Shown here: positions 9,308 through 18,275 of the stretch, piece after piece
Numbering within the stretch: the stretch's first letter is position 1
How the letters are laid out: each line of letters begins with the position of its first letter
From: Paracoccaceae bacterium
Lineage (GTDB): Bacteria > Pseudomonadota > Alphaproteobacteria > Rhodobacterales > Rhodobacteraceae
NCBI GenBank assembly: GCA_024742575.1
Contig: JANSYF010000034.1
Location: 1-38,219 of the forward strand
DNA: 38,219 nt
Direction: 5' to 3'
The notes under the pieces: generated by a model
What the model saw: only the letters and a program-made list of their open reading frames with translations
Told to the model about the DNA's origin: nothing
The model's database searches: none
Made by a program: the position numbers and the translations under genes

Positions 9308-9601
9308 CTAGGCCAGCTTGTCTACCAGTATTGCGTTAAGCGTTGAACCCGTACGGCGCAGCTGCGCGAGTTTCTGAAACGCATCTGAGTTCCAGAAGCC
9401 TTTTGCATGTGTGCGGTCCGGGAACTGAATCACAAAGGCGGCATCTGGTAATTCTGCCGTGCCTTCAAGAACTTCGGGATCGCCACCACGCACCAGAAAC
9501 TGACCAGAATGCTTTTCTACGACATCGGGGATTACGGCGAAATAGGCATCCATCCAACCCCGGCTGTGGATCTGCATTTGCCCAATTACGAATGCTGTCA
9601 T
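9308..9601 (-). CDS. DUF1330 family protein
   Basis: Small soluble protein, 97 residues, of the DUF1330 family (dimeric alpha/beta-barrel fold, function unknown). ATG 9601 was chosen over an in-frame GTG two codons earlier because GGGAGA lies at proper distance from it. Features expected of the family are a YxxxIPxVVEKHSGQFLVRGG segment and FPDRTHAKGFWNSDAFQKL near the C-terminus. It is convergent with the AsmA-like gene, with only 30 bases between stops, and divergent from queA. Confidence 0.87.
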   Translation of the reverse strand: MTAFVIGQMQIHSRGWMDAYFAVIPDVVEKHSGQFLVRGGDPEVLEGTAELPDAAFVIQFPDRTHAKGFWNSDAFQKLAQLRRTGSTLNAILVDKLA

Positions 9602-9740
9602 TGTCACGTCTCCCGTTGGTTATTTCTAATCACCACGGTACGTTTTTATTCATCACAAAGCACTATTGTGCTCACCGCTTTTGTTGCGCGTCCAAGTTCG
9701 GTATGGGCTGCGGCCACAGATGCAGCACCGGACAGGCCCC

Positions 9741-10787
9741 ATGAAACTGAGCGATTTCGATTTTCACTTACCAGAAGAGCTGATTGCCACGCGACCGGCA
9801 TCGCCGCGGTCATCGGCGCGGCTGTTGCATGTGGAGGCGGGCGCGATTGCGGATCGGATCGTGAACCAGTTGCCCGGCATTTTGCGGCCGACCGACCGGT
9901 TGGTGCTGAATGATACCAAGGTGATTCCGGCACGGCTTTTTGGTGTGCGTCGGCGGATGGGCGACACTGGGCTGACCGAGGCGAAGATCGAGGTCACGTT
10001 GCTGGAGCCACAGGCGAATGGGACGTGGTCTGCGCTGGTCAAGCCGCTGAAAAAGTTGCGTGAAGGCGAGGCGGTTGAGTTCTCGTCTGACCTGACAGCC
10101 ATCCTCGAAGGGCGCAGTGACGGGCAGGGGATTTTGCGGTTCAACTTGACGGGTGACGATTTCGACGCGGCCTTGGCCGAGGCGGGGGCTATGCCCTTGC
10201 CGCCCTACATCGCCGCCAAGCGCCCGGCGGACGAGAAGGACAAAGACGACTACCAAACCATTTGGGCGCGTAATTCTGGGGCCGTCGCTGCGCCCACAGC
10301 ATCGCTGCATTTCGATGAGGCACTGGTGGCCGCGCTGAAAGCGCGCGGTGTGGGGATGAGTTTTGTCACGCTGCACGTAGGCGCAGGCACATTCCTCCCG
10401 GTCAAGGTCGAGGATGTCACCACGCACAAGATGCACGCCGAATGGGGGTGCGTTTCACAGGGTGCCGCTGCCGAGATTGCAGCGACCAAGGTAGCGGGCG
10501 GACGGGTGATCCCGGTTGGCACGACGGCGCTGCGACTGATTGAAAGCGCGGCACGGGGTGGCAGCATCCAACCTTGGGAAGGGGATACCGACATCTTCAT
10601 CTACCCGGGGTTTCAGTTCAACGTTGCCGACGGGTTGATGACCAATTTTCACCTGCCTAAGTCTACACTGATGATGTTGGTTTCGGCGTTGATGGGTCAG
10701 AACCGTGTGCGCGAAATCTACGCGCATGCCATCGAACATCGTTACCGTTTCTTTTCTTATGGCGACAGTTCGCTTCTGATCCCCTGA
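9741..10787 (+). CDS. queA: S-adenosylmethionine:tRNA ribosyltransferase-isomerase
   Basis: QueA transfers and isomerises the ribosyl group of S-adenosylmethionine onto 7-aminomethyl-7-deazaguanine in tRNA, giving epoxyqueuosine, the penultimate step of queuosine synthesis. The 348 residues match the usual length. Recognisable parts are the N-terminal [32 protein letters not shown], the central [13 protein letters not shown] block, [13 protein letters not shown] and the C-terminal [14 protein letters not shown]. The start ATG 9741 fits the conserved N-terminus; upstream in-frame codons do not look like the family. No other queuosine gene is adjacent. The gene is followed by 130 bases with no gene before the MFS transporter. 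Confidence 0.96.
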   Translation: MKLSDFDFHLPEELIATRPASPRSSARLLHVEAGAIADRIVNQLPGILRPTDRLVLNDTKVIPARLFGVRRRMGDTGLTEAKIEVTLLEPQANGTWSALVKPLKKLREGEAVEFSSDLTAILEGRSDGQGILRFNLTGDDFDAALAEAGAMPLPPYIAAKRPADEKDKDDYQTIWARNSGAVAAPTASLHFDEALVAALKARGVGMSFVTLHVGAGTFLPVKVEDVTTHKMHAEWGCVSQGAAAEIAATKVAGGRVIPVGTTALRLIESAARGGSIQPWEGDTDIFIYPGFQFNVADGLMTNFHLPKSTLMMLVSALMGQNRVREIYAHAIEHRYRFFSYGDSSLLIP

Positions 10788-10917
10788 CCCGAACCGTGTC
10801 TGCGGCGGCGTTGTCGTCAGAAAAGTCGCTCTTGTGATTGCGGTCCCAGCCTTGCTGCTCTAGCCGGGTGGGGAATGGGCGCTGTGCGCCGGGCGGCTCC
10901 AACCTGAGAGATGTGAA

Positions 10918-12210
10918 ATGATAAGTGTGATCCGAACATCCTGGCCGCTGCTGTTGGGCATGCTTTTGTTGATGCTTGGCAATGGCTTGCAAGGATCTCT
11001 ATTGGGTGTGCGCGGTTCATCCCTTGGGTTTTCGTCTGTCGAGATGTCCTTGGTGATGTCGGCCTATTTCGCGGGTTTCCTGCTTGCGTCGCGGGTGACG
11101 CCGGACATGATCCGGCGGGTGGGTCATGTGCGAGTCTTCGCAGCACTTGGGTCATTCGTGTCCGCCGCGCTGCTGCTTTTCCCGACCATCCAGGATCCAA
11201 TTGCGTGGATCATTGGACGTGTCGTCATCGGGTTTTGCTTTTGCGGTGTCTACGTGACAGCGGAAAGCTGGTTGAACAATGCGTCGACCAACGAAACGCG
11301 CGGTCAGGCGTTGTCGGCCTACATGATCGTTCAAATGGCGGGCATCATTATCGCGCAGGGTTTGCTCGTGGTGCCGGACCCGTCGGGGTACCTATTGTTC
11401 GTGATTCCCTCGGTTCTTGTGTCTGTTGCTTTTGCGCCGATCCTGCTGTCGATCTCGCCGACGCCCGCGTTTGAAAGTACCAAGCGGATGACATTGGTCG
11501 AGCTTTACAAAACGTCACCGCTGGGCTGTGTCGGCATGTTCCTGATGGGGAGCGTTTTTGCTGCACAATTCGGGATGGCGGCGGTTTATGCGACAGAAGC
11601 GGGGTTGAGCATTGGTCAGATCCCAATTTTCACCGCCGCCTTTTACGTCGGCGCGCTGTTGTTCCAATATCCGGTGGGATGGTTGTCAGATCGGTTTGAC
11701 CGCCGCGTTTTGGTCGCCCTATCGGCATTGATTGCAGGGCTGGCGTCGCTGATGGGGATGATCTTTGGTGGTGATTTTTATGTTTTGGTGGCTGCGGCTT
11801 TCCTGATCGGTGGATTGTCCAATCCGCTTTATTCTCTGCTGATCGCGTATACGAACGACTTTCTTGAACACGAAGATATGGCGGCGGCCTCGGCGGGATT
11901 GCTGTTTGTGAACGGGGTTGGGGCCATCGCTGGCCCGGTGATTATCGGGTACGCGATGCAGGTCATGGGGCCGCCGGGATATTTCGTCTTGCTTGCGCTG
12001 GTGTTGCTCGCGTTGACGGGTTACGCGGTCTACCGGATGACGCAGCGTCCTGCACCGTCGTCCGATGACACAATCGCCTATCATGGCATGATGCCGACCG
12101 CGTCGCCGGTCACGGTTGAAATCGCTTCGGAATGGGCGATCGAAACCGCCGAAGCCGAAGCCGAGGCGCAGGAAGACGCTGATCCTAAGAAAGAAACGGG
12201 CTTGGTCTGA
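10918..12210 (+). CDS. MFS transporter (YcaD-like)
   Basis: Twelve-segment inner-membrane transporter of the major facilitator superfamily, 430 residues. The first half carries the loop after helix 2 (SRVTPDMIRRVGHVRVF), and the second half has the equivalent WLSDRFDRRVLV motif. The sequence resembles the YcaD-like group, whose substrates are not established. The last about 45 residues are hydrophilic and acidic (AEAEAEAQEDADPKKE). GAGAG lies just upstream of the ATG. Transported compound unknown. Confidence 0.9.
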   Translation: MISVIRTSWPLLLGMLLLMLGNGLQGSLLGVRGSSLGFSSVEMSLVMSAYFAGFLLASRVTPDMIRRVGHVRVFAALGSFVSAALLLFPTIQDPIAWIIGRVVIGFCFCGVYVTAESWLNNASTNETRGQALSAYMIVQMAGIIIAQGLLVVPDPSGYLLFVIPSVLVSVAFAPILLSISPTPAFESTKRMTLVELYKTSPLGCVGMFLMGSVFAAQFGMAAVYATEAGLSIGQIPIFTAAFYVGALLFQYPVGWLSDRFDRRVLVALSALIAGLASLMGMIFGGDFYVLVAAAFLIGGLSNPLYSLLIAYTNDFLEHEDMAAASAGLLFVNGVGAIAGPVIIGYAMQVMGPPGYFVLLALVLLALTGYAVYRMTQRPAPSSDDTIAYHGMMPTASPVTVEIASEWAIETAEAEAEAQEDADPKKETGLV

Positions 12211-12334
12211 CGCCGTTTGTTTCGGCAAGAAATGGACCATGTGTCGGCAATGACACGAAAAGTGACTGTTTCGCGATTCGTTTCTTAGGTAGCGTCCTTT
12301 AGATGTGGGGGACTGCGCGTAGGATCCGGAGAGA

Positions 12335-12916
12335 ATGATGATCACGCCTGATGAGGTTCTGAGTTTCTGGCTTGACGATGTTGGGCCAAGTGGGTGGTAC
12401 AAATCCGAAGAGGCGTTGGATCAGGAAATCCGCGATCGCTTTGGGGATGCGTGGGATGGCGCAATGGAGGGTCGTCACGCGCTTTGGCTGACATATCCCA
12501 GTGGCACATTGGCCTATATCATCCTGCTGGACCAGTTCCCGCGCAATATGTTCCGAAACACCGGCAAGGCGTTCGCGTCAGACAGGTTTGCGTTGGCGGC
12601 TGCCAAGCAGGCCATCGGCAAGAATTGGGACATGAAGATCGACGAACCGGCACGACAGTTCTTTTACTTGCCTTTGATGCATTCCGAGAACCTTTGCGAT
12701 CAGGACCGCTGTGTGCGTTTGATGCTGAATCGGATGCCAATAGAAGGTGCGAGCAATCTGTTACACGCTCGCGCCCATCGTGAGGTAATCCGCAAGTTTG
12801 GCCGCTTCCCCTACCGCAATACCGCGCTGGGCCGACATTCGACCGAGGTCGAGCTGAACTATGTCAGTGGCGGGGGCTACGGTTCGACGGTTGAGGAACT
12901 GAAGAAAGCCGGGTAA
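12335..12916 (+). CDS. DUF924 family protein
   Basis: Soluble protein, 193 residues, of the DUF924 family, a helical TPR-like fold of unknown function. Family marks are FWLDDVGPSGWYKSEEALDQEIRDRF at the N-terminus, the LDQFPRNMFRNT block near residues 65-76, FFYLPLMHSENL near 110-121 and the C-terminal HREVIRKFGRFPYRN...S motif. Two adjacent ATGs (12335, 12338) are both possible; GGAGAG at 12328-12333 suits the second slightly better. It stands alone, with no obvious operon partner. Confidence 0.9.
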   Translation: MMITPDEVLSFWLDDVGPSGWYKSEEALDQEIRDRFGDAWDGAMEGRHALWLTYPSGTLAYIILLDQFPRNMFRNTGKAFASDRFALAAAKQAIGKNWDMKIDEPARQFFYLPLMHSENLCDQDRCVRLMLNRMPIEGASNLLHARAHREVIRKFGRFPYRNTALGRHSTEVELNYVSGGGYGSTVEELKKAG

Positions 12917-12966
12917 CCGCGCTACCCTGGCGGGAGATGTTCTAAACGATATCGTGAGGACACAAT

Positions 12967-13026
12967 ATGTACTCCGATAGTGACGGCAGGATGCCAAAAA
13001 ACCCTTTGTGCAAGGCCGTCCAATGA
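12967..13026 (+). CDS. Candidate 19-codon leader ORF upstream of the DUF418 gene
   Basis: A short frame MYSDSDGRMPKNPLCKAVQ begins at ATG 12967 behind a strong Shine-Dalgarno (GTGAGGA at 12954-12960, six bases away). Its TGA stop overlaps the DUF418 ATG as ATGA (13023-13026). The SD is better than the AAGG available to the DUF418 gene, so ribosomes could load on the leader and reinitiate. No known leader peptide is recognised, and no terminator or attenuator hairpin is obvious. Expression is inferred only from the ribosome-binding signal and the overlap. Confidence 0.4.
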   Translation: MYSDSDGRMPKNPLCKAVQ

Positions 13027-14150
13027 CAGGTCCTTCGCGTGCCCTGATGCCGGACTATCTGCGCCTGATCGCGCTGTTCGGGATCGTTGTGGTGAACGTG
13101 CAGTTCATTGGTTTTTCACTGCTCAGTAGCTTGGTCATTCCGGTTGCGCAAACCCGGGCCGAGCTTGTCACTTTATGGCTTGTTGACGGGCTCGCGCTTT
13201 ACAAAAGCTATTCGCTGTTTTCCTTCATGTTTGGGGTCGGGCTGGGGTTTCTGATGCGATCGGCCGAACGGAAGGGGCAAGCGTTCGCTAAGCTTTATCG
13301 CAACCGAATGATCGGGCTGTTCGTGTTGGGTGTTCTGCATGGCTGCCTGTTTTTTCCGGGTGACATTCTATTGGTCTATTCCGTCATGGGGTCGGTCCTT
13401 TACATCATGCGCAATTGGCGGCCCGGTCGGCTTGCCAAAATGGGTGCAGTGTTGGTGATCCTTCCAACACTCGTATTTGCATCTCTTATGACCACTCCGG
13501 GTGATATTCCTGAAGATATCGCGGCCTTGGAACGTGAGGCGATGACCTCTGGCAGCCTTTTGGGTGCTTTTGCCTTCAGATCAGTTGCTTACGCTATCAT
13601 GACACCGTTTGTTCTGTTCTTACAGGGAAGTGCGGCGTTGGGCTGGTTTTGTCTTGGGCTGGCTGCGGTAAAGTCCGGCCTGATCGACAAATCGGACGAC
13701 CCGATGTGGGCGCGGGCGCGGCGCTGGTGCCTTGTACCGGGGGTCACGGCGAGCCTGCTGGCGTCATGGCTTCTACATGCGCAGGGCATGATTGCGGCTT
13801 CTGCCGTTCTACCGCTCATGGCTCCTGTGGCGACGTTGGGCTATCTTGGGGGAATTGCCGCGATTTCGCGTCCGCCCGGACCAATCCTTTCGCGGGTTCT
13901 GGCCGCTGGGGGATCAAGTCTGAGTGTCTATCTTGGCCAATCGATCATTCTGTCGACGCTGTTTTCCGGCTACGGGTTCGGCCTTTGGGGCGCGGTGCCG
14001 CGTCCGCAGGTCGTTTTGATCGCAATCGCTGTAACTGTTGGTTTGATCTTGGCTTTGGCGATCTGGCGCAGCGTTTTCAGGCTTGGACCGTTCGAGTGGC
14101 TGTTGCGGCGGATCACCGATGCGGGGCAGCCCAAGATACCGCCCGCATAG
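13023..14150 (+). CDS. DUF418 family membrane protein (YeiB-like)
   Basis: Polytopic inner-membrane protein, 375 residues, of the DUF418/YeiB group. The N-terminal DYLRLIALFGIVVVNVQ replaces the more usual D.LRGFALLGI start; further on, LYKSYSLFSFMFGVGLGFLM and LFVLGVLHGCLFFPGDILLVYSVMG are family-typical. The C-terminal DUF418 domain has the SLSVYLGQSIILSTLFSGYGFGLWG motif. Function is unproven; related proteins resemble acyltransferase-3 membrane folds. The ATG 13023 overlaps the stop of a short leader frame; an in-frame GTG at 13008 is the alternative start. Confidence 0.87.
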   Translation: MTGPSRALMPDYLRLIALFGIVVVNVQFIGFSLLSSLVIPVAQTRAELVTLWLVDGLALYKSYSLFSFMFGVGLGFLMRSAERKGQAFAKLYRNRMIGLFVLGVLHGCLFFPGDILLVYSVMGSVLYIMRNWRPGRLAKMGAVLVILPTLVFASLMTTPGDIPEDIAALEREAMTSGSLLGAFAFRSVAYAIMTPFVLFLQGSAALGWFCLGLAAVKSGLIDKSDDPMWARARRWCLVPGVTASLLASWLLHAQGMIAASAVLPLMAPVATLGYLGGIAAISRPPGPILSRVLAAGGSSLSVYLGQSIILSTLFSGYGFGLWGAVPRPQVVLIAIAVTVGLILALAIWRSVFRLGPFEWLLRRITDAGQPKIPPA

Positions 14151-14168
14151 AATCGTGACAGCGCGACC

Positions 14169-15056
14169 TTACTTTGATGCGTTATAAATTTTGTCGATGT
14201 TGGTGCCGAGGGCTGTATTAAAATCCGCATCCGACATCTGGTGGGTCAGGCCTTCGGCCAAAGCACGCGAGAAGCTGGCAATCATCTTGGGGTTCCGGGC
14301 CAGACGTTCGCAGGCGTCATCGGTGCTGTAACCACCTGACAAGGCCACGACGCGTAGCACCTTCGGGTGATCTGCGAGATCGACGTAAAGACAGTCGTCG
14401 GTTGGGATGGTCAGCTTGAGCATCACCGTTTCAATGTCGCTCAGGGCGTCAAGATGCGCTGCGATTTCCTGTTTGAGGATCGCTTCGGCCTCGGCCTTGG
14501 TGGGGCTGTTGATGTCTACCTCGGGTTCGATGATCGGGACGAGGCCCGCCTTGCAGACGGTTTTGGCAACGTCGAACTGCTGCGCAACCACCGCCTTGAT
14601 TCCTGCGGCGTTTGCCTCGTGAATGACCGAGCGTTCTTTGGTGCCGAAGATGCCCATCGCCTTGGCATCCGCCAGCAGCGCTTCTAGCCCCGGCATCGGT
14701 TTCATGATCTGTGCGCCATCGGCTTTGTCTTCCAAGCCCTTGTCGATCTTGAGGAAGGGGACCACGCCGCGCTGTTCCCAAAGGTAAGACGGCACGGGCA
14801 TGCCTTCGACGCTGTCGCGCATGGTGCGTTCGAACAGGATCGCGCCCAGCACCTTGTCCGAGGTGAAATCAGGGGCGGTCATGATGCGGCAGCGCATGTC
14901 ATGGATCAGGGCGAACATTTCGGCATCGCCATTATAGGCGTCTTCTTCGATACCGTAGAGGCGCAGGGCCTTGGGGGTGGACCCGCCGCTTTGGTCAAGG
15001 GCTGCGATAAAGCCTGCGCCGGTCTTGATGCGGTCTGCCATTGCGGTGTCGGTCAT
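14169..15056 (-). CDS. Class I fructose-bisphosphate aldolase
   Basis: Glycolytic/gluconeogenic aldolase that cleaves fructose 1,6-bisphosphate to dihydroxyacetone phosphate and glyceraldehyde 3-phosphate through a lysine Schiff base, 295 residues. Family blocks: AALDQSGGSTPKAL near the N-terminus, PSYLWEQRGVVPFLKIDKGL, GLVPIIEPEVDI and VMLKLTIP, which holds the likely Schiff-base lysine; ALSGGYS binds phosphate. GGGGA precedes ATG 15056. The gene is downstream of the P450 gene on the same strand, but a perfect LacI-type palindrome 80 bases upstream suggests its own promoter and operator. Being class I it needs no metal. Confidence 0.94.
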   Translation of the reverse strand: MTDTAMADRIKTGAGFIAALDQSGGSTPKALRLYGIEEDAYNGDAEMFALIHDMRCRIMTAPDFTSDKVLGAILFERTMRDSVEGMPVPSYLWEQRGVVPFLKIDKGLEDKADGAQIMKPMPGLEALLADAKAMGIFGTKERSVIHEANAAGIKAVVAQQFDVAKTVCKAGLVPIIEPEVDINSPTKAEAEAILKQEIAAHLDALSDIETVMLKLTIPTDDCLYVDLADHPKVLRVVALSGGYSTDDACERLARNPKMIASFSRALAEGLTHQMSDADFNTALGTNIDKIYNASK

Positions 15057-15135
15057 GTGAAATCCCCAAGCTAGAATGGTGTGTTTGAGGCTGTCCTAGA
15101 TCAGCCATCGCCAAAAAGATAGAGGTTTGCCAGAC

Positions 15136-15149
15136 GGTTAGCGCTAACC
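15136..15149. promoter_or_regulatory. LacI-type palindromic operator candidate
   Basis: Perfect 14 bp palindrome GGTTAGCGCTAACC with the central CG typical of LacI-family operators. It overlaps the last codons of the P450 gene and lies 80 bases upstream of the aldolase start, so it probably controls the aldolase. No LacI-family gene is present in the window. Confidence 0.55.
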
Positions 15150-16520
15150 TTTCGTACCTGTGTCCGGACTGCGGCGGGGGCGAACATGAAGCCATATGCC
15201 ATCGCGGGCGCGGACGGTTAGATGTGCCACGGGTTGCGGGGATTTGCCGGCCACGGGTGTGATCTCTACCGCGCGGAGCAACATCGATAGTAAGAGCGGC
15301 CCCTCGGCCATGGCAAACCCTGCGCCGGGGCAAACACGAGGGCCCGCACTGAACGGGATATAGGCGTCGCGGGCGGATTGGCGGCCGGCATCGGTCTGCC
15401 AGCGGGCTGGGTCGAACGTGTCGGGGTCGTTCCAGAGTTTTGTGTGTCGATGCAGGTGCCACGGGCTGAGCACCACTTGCGCGGCTTTCGGGATGGCGCG
15501 TTTGCGGAATGTTTCGGGCCTTGTGGTTTCGCGCACCATCATCGGGACGGGTGGATACAGCCGAAGGGTTTCGCGGAACACGTCGCGGCTGGTGGTAAGG
15601 CGTTTGACATCGTTTGGATCAGAGACAGTGGCGGCTTCGTTCGCGATGCGGTCCTGCCACTCGGGTGCCGCTGCGCAGCAGTAAAGCGCCCAACCCAACG
15701 CGCTTGCGCTGGTTTCGTGCCCAGCCAGAAAGAAGATGGCCACCTGATCGACCATTTCGGCGGCGGTAAAACACTGACCGGTTTTCGGGTCGGGGGTGGT
15801 CATGATCCGCGTCGCCAGATCATCGGGTGCGGTGCCGTTTGCAATAGCGTCGCGGCGCTGGTCCACCAGTTGTGTGATCAGGTTGCGGATGCGATTGGCC
15901 GCGCGTTTGGTTTCGGCCCGGTGAAAGCGCGGCATCCAGCGGGGCAAGGGGATGAATGCGGCAAGGTTCAGGATCGGCTGGCCGCGCTGGTAGGCGCGGA
16001 ATTCGTGAAAGACCTGCGCCGCGATTTCGTCATCGATGGGGATCGAAAACAGCGTGCGGAAGATCACATCGGCGGCGGCGTGGCTGGCGATCTCCTCGAT
16101 CTCGATCTCTGTGCTTTGGCCGATCTGGTTGAGCACGCGGGTCACCATCGCCTGACCGGCCTCCCACATAGCGGGCAGGCTTTGGGTTAGCCGCCCACGC
16201 TCGAACGCTGGGTCGATGATACGGCGCTGGTGGTCCCATAGGGGACCGTTGGTCAGAAACACCGATTGGCCGAGTAGGGGGCGCAGACCTTCGCCGATGC
16301 GATCGGATTTCGGGAAATCACGCGGCCTGTCGCGCAGGATGATCTGCACCAAGGCCGGATCATTGGCGAGGTAGGAGCGGAAGAACGGCGTGCGAAATTC
16401 AGCCATCCAGGCGCCGTAAAGCCGTTCGGGTTGGGCTGACAGGATGTCCCGGCGGAACAGGCGCAGATACCGCCAAAGCGACACGCGATCTGGGCGCGAT
16501 ATGGGCTTGGGCGGGATCAC
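15144..16520 (-). CDS. Cytochrome P450
   Basis: Heme-thiolate monooxygenase, 458 residues, soluble-type as in most bacteria (no membrane anchor seen). The heme ligand is Cys397 in FSAGPRVCPG, matching FxxGxRxCxG; the oxygen-activating I-helix reads AGHETSASALGW, and the K-helix ExxR is in ETLRLYPPVP. The substrate is unknown. The start ATG overlaps the stop of the upstream hydrolase-like gene by four bases (ATGA), so both are co-translated. No ferredoxin or reductase gene is adjacent, so electrons must come from partners encoded elsewhere. Confidence 0.95.
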   Translation of the reverse strand: MIPPKPISRPDRVSLWRYLRLFRRDILSAQPERLYGAWMAEFRTPFFRSYLANDPALVQIILRDRPRDFPKSDRIGEGLRPLLGQSVFLTNGPLWDHQRRIIDPAFERGRLTQSLPAMWEAGQAMVTRVLNQIGQSTEIEIEEIASHAAADVIFRTLFSIPIDDEIAAQVFHEFRAYQRGQPILNLAAFIPLPRWMPRFHRAETKRAANRIRNLITQLVDQRRDAIANGTAPDDLATRIMTTPDPKTGQCFTAAEMVDQVAIFFLAGHETSASALGWALYCCAAAPEWQDRIANEAATVSDPNDVKRLTTSRDVFRETLRLYPPVPMMVRETTRPETFRKRAIPKAAQVVLSPWHLHRHTKLWNDPDTFDPARWQTDAGRQSARDAYIPFSAGPRVCPGAGFAMAEGPLLLSMLLRAVEITPVAGKSPQPVAHLTVRARDGIWLHVRPRRSPDTGTKG

Positions 16521-17779
16521 GGAGCGGTGTTCGTGTATTTGGAGACGGGCACGTCGATCCGACTGGGCGAGGGCGCACGCGTTGCGTAGCGCTGGCCTAG
16601 AGTAAGTGGGCCTGCGGTGATCTGGAAATAGTCATAATCAAGCGGATTCTCGAAAGCGCAGAGATACTGGAAATGCAGTTTGAAATATTGCCGTCGCTGC
16701 GCCGTCCATCGCTCGGGTGCCATCGTGCGCGAGAACTGTGCCGAGAATACCAATGGCCATTGCTTTTCGCGGGTAGAGACACCGGACACCCCTACCGGAT
16801 CGCAAAGCGCAAAGCAGCAGCCGTCGCCCTGAGCGGTGACATCGACCCAGACGATCTCGTCGCGTTCGGACAGAAATTGCAGGTCTTTGCGCACTTGCCA
16901 CGCGTCGGGCAGGAAAGACACCATCGGGATTACGTGACCAAGGCTAAGGAAGGATAGAGCGGGTTTTGGGGGCAAGTTGGGGTTGGCGCGCAAGATATCA
17001 GCGAGGATCGACACCGCCAAATGTGCGCCGGAAGAATGGCCGACCACCAGCACTTCGTCATAGTCTTGCAGCAATGCTGTTGCGATACTGCCGCGAAATT
17101 CGTCCAGCCGGGTTTGCAGGGCGGGTGGCGTTGCGCCTTTGAGACCTGCTGAAAATGCGTAATCGTGCATCAAGTAGTAGGCATAGATGCGGCGATCCTG
17201 CGATTTGAACCAGCGCAGGACAAGCACGACGATGGCAAAAAATGGCGTCCAATACAGCAGAGATGAGCCCCATGTGAGGATCGCACCGGGACCAATGGCC
17301 CAAAGGGCAGCCGCCTCAAACAGGGTGCTGAGGCCCCAGCCGACCAGATGTGCCGCTAGCACGGCCGCTAAGAGTTGCAGGATCAGAACGCCGATAGGGT
17401 AGAGTGCCGCCGCCAGCGGGCCTTTTGGCAATACCGCCAGACGGCGCAGGGTGCCGCTTGAGATGTAAATCCAGCTTGTCCTGATCAGTTGCCAATAGGT
17501 GCCGGGGATGCTGTTGGACATGCTGTCGCGGACGATATCGGACCAGAGCAGCACCTCGAAATCGGCGGTCGCGCGGGTATCGTCGATCAGGCCGGAGGCG
17601 TGCCAACCATAGGGGCCATCGTGACTCGACGCCTCAACGTGCAGGCCATAGTCTGAAATCTCGGCCTGTTTGGCACCTTCCGTACGATACAGCTCGCGAT
17701 ACCGGCGGGCCGGGAAGGGGTCGTAACCGGGGATGTAGAACACCTTGCGGCGGCGCACGGTCTGGGGCGGGGCTGGCAT
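16517..17779 (-). CDS. Membrane-embedded alpha/beta-hydrolase-like protein
   Basis: Protein of 420 residues with an unusual layout. A short N-terminal alpha/beta-fold strand (KVFYIPGYDPFPARRY, residues 12-27) is followed by two or more membrane segments (about 118-148 and 155-190), then a second hydrolase half containing the nucleophile elbow GHSSG with Ser249. A strand-loop FLSLGHVIPMVSFLP and later aspartates/histidines could complete a triad, but these are not identified with confidence. It may be a lipase or esterase with a hydrophobic lid or anchor. It is co-translated with the P450 (four-base overlap), which suggests that both act on one hydrophobic substrate. Family not recognised beyond the fold. 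Confidence 0.75.
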   Translation of the reverse strand: MPAPPQTVRRRKVFYIPGYDPFPARRYRELYRTEGAKQAEISDYGLHVEASSHDGPYGWHASGLIDDTRATADFEVLLWSDIVRDSMSNSIPGTYWQLIRTSWIYISSGTLRRLAVLPKGPLAAALYPIGVLILQLLAAVLAAHLVGWGLSTLFEAAALWAIGPGAILTWGSSLLYWTPFFAIVVLVLRWFKSQDRRIYAYYLMHDYAFSAGLKGATPPALQTRLDEFRGSIATALLQDYDEVLVVGHSSGAHLAVSILADILRANPNLPPKPALSFLSLGHVIPMVSFLPDAWQVRKDLQFLSERDEIVWVDVTAQGDGCCFALCDPVGVSGVSTREKQWPLVFSAQFSRTMAPERWTAQRRQYFKLHFQYLCAFENPLDYDYFQITAGPLTLGQRYATRAPSPSRIDVPVSKYTNTAP

Positions 17780-17920
17780 GGGCGGTCTGCTCTTGGGTTT
17801 TGGGCGAGTGTAACAGTGCCACAGGAATGCGCCAATTGTTTGGTGGCTTTGTCGCAGCTTGGGCTATGTGGTTGCCTGTCGGGCAGGTTTGCCCGAATGA
17901 CCACCCGGACCGGAGACACC

Positions 17921-18271
17921 ATGATCGATATCCTCAACATCGTTGCCGCCCTTCTGACCATCGCCTTTGGTGCGTTCGGGTTTGCCGCGCCGAAATTCAC
18001 CGCAGGTGTGTTGGACCTTGCGCCCACGGGTTCGAACATGGGCTTGTCCGAGATGCGGGCGTCCGTTGGTGGGTTGTTCGTGATGCTGGGGCTGGCCTGT
18101 CTTTGGCTGGGGTCGCCTATGGCCTACTCGATGATGGGCTTTGCCTACGCAGGTGCCGCAGCAGGGCGTGGGCTGTCGCTGGTTCTGGACAAACCGCCTT
18201 TTGCCAAGGCTATGGTCTATTTCTGTATCGAGGCGGCGTTGGCGGTCTGGTTGATCTTCGCCAATCTGTAA
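17921..18271 (+). CDS. Small membrane protein, DUF4345-like
   Basis: Four-helix inner-membrane protein, 116 residues, resembling the DUF4345 family (function unknown). Start ATG 17921 has GGAG nine bases upstream. A conserved-looking segment NMGLSEMRASVGGLFVMLGL lies between helices 1 and 2, and AYAGAAAGRGLSLVLD between 3 and 4. It is divergent from the hydrolase/P450 operon and convergent with the DUF1194 gene, with only four bases between the two stops. A hairpin CGGGCA/TGCCCG (17880-17895) lies in its leader. Confidence 0.72.
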   Translation: MIDILNIVAALLTIAFGAFGFAAPKFTAGVLDLAPTGSNMGLSEMRASVGGLFVMLGLACLWLGSPMAYSMMGFAYAGAAAGRGLSLVLDKPPFAKAMVYFCIEAALAVWLIFANL

Positions 18272-18275
18272 TGGA

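Noticed and set aside
10788..10917. A possible regulatory RNA before the MFS gene
   Set aside because: Only a short GGCGC/GCGCC hairpin (10878-10890) is present; nothing else supports an RNA gene.
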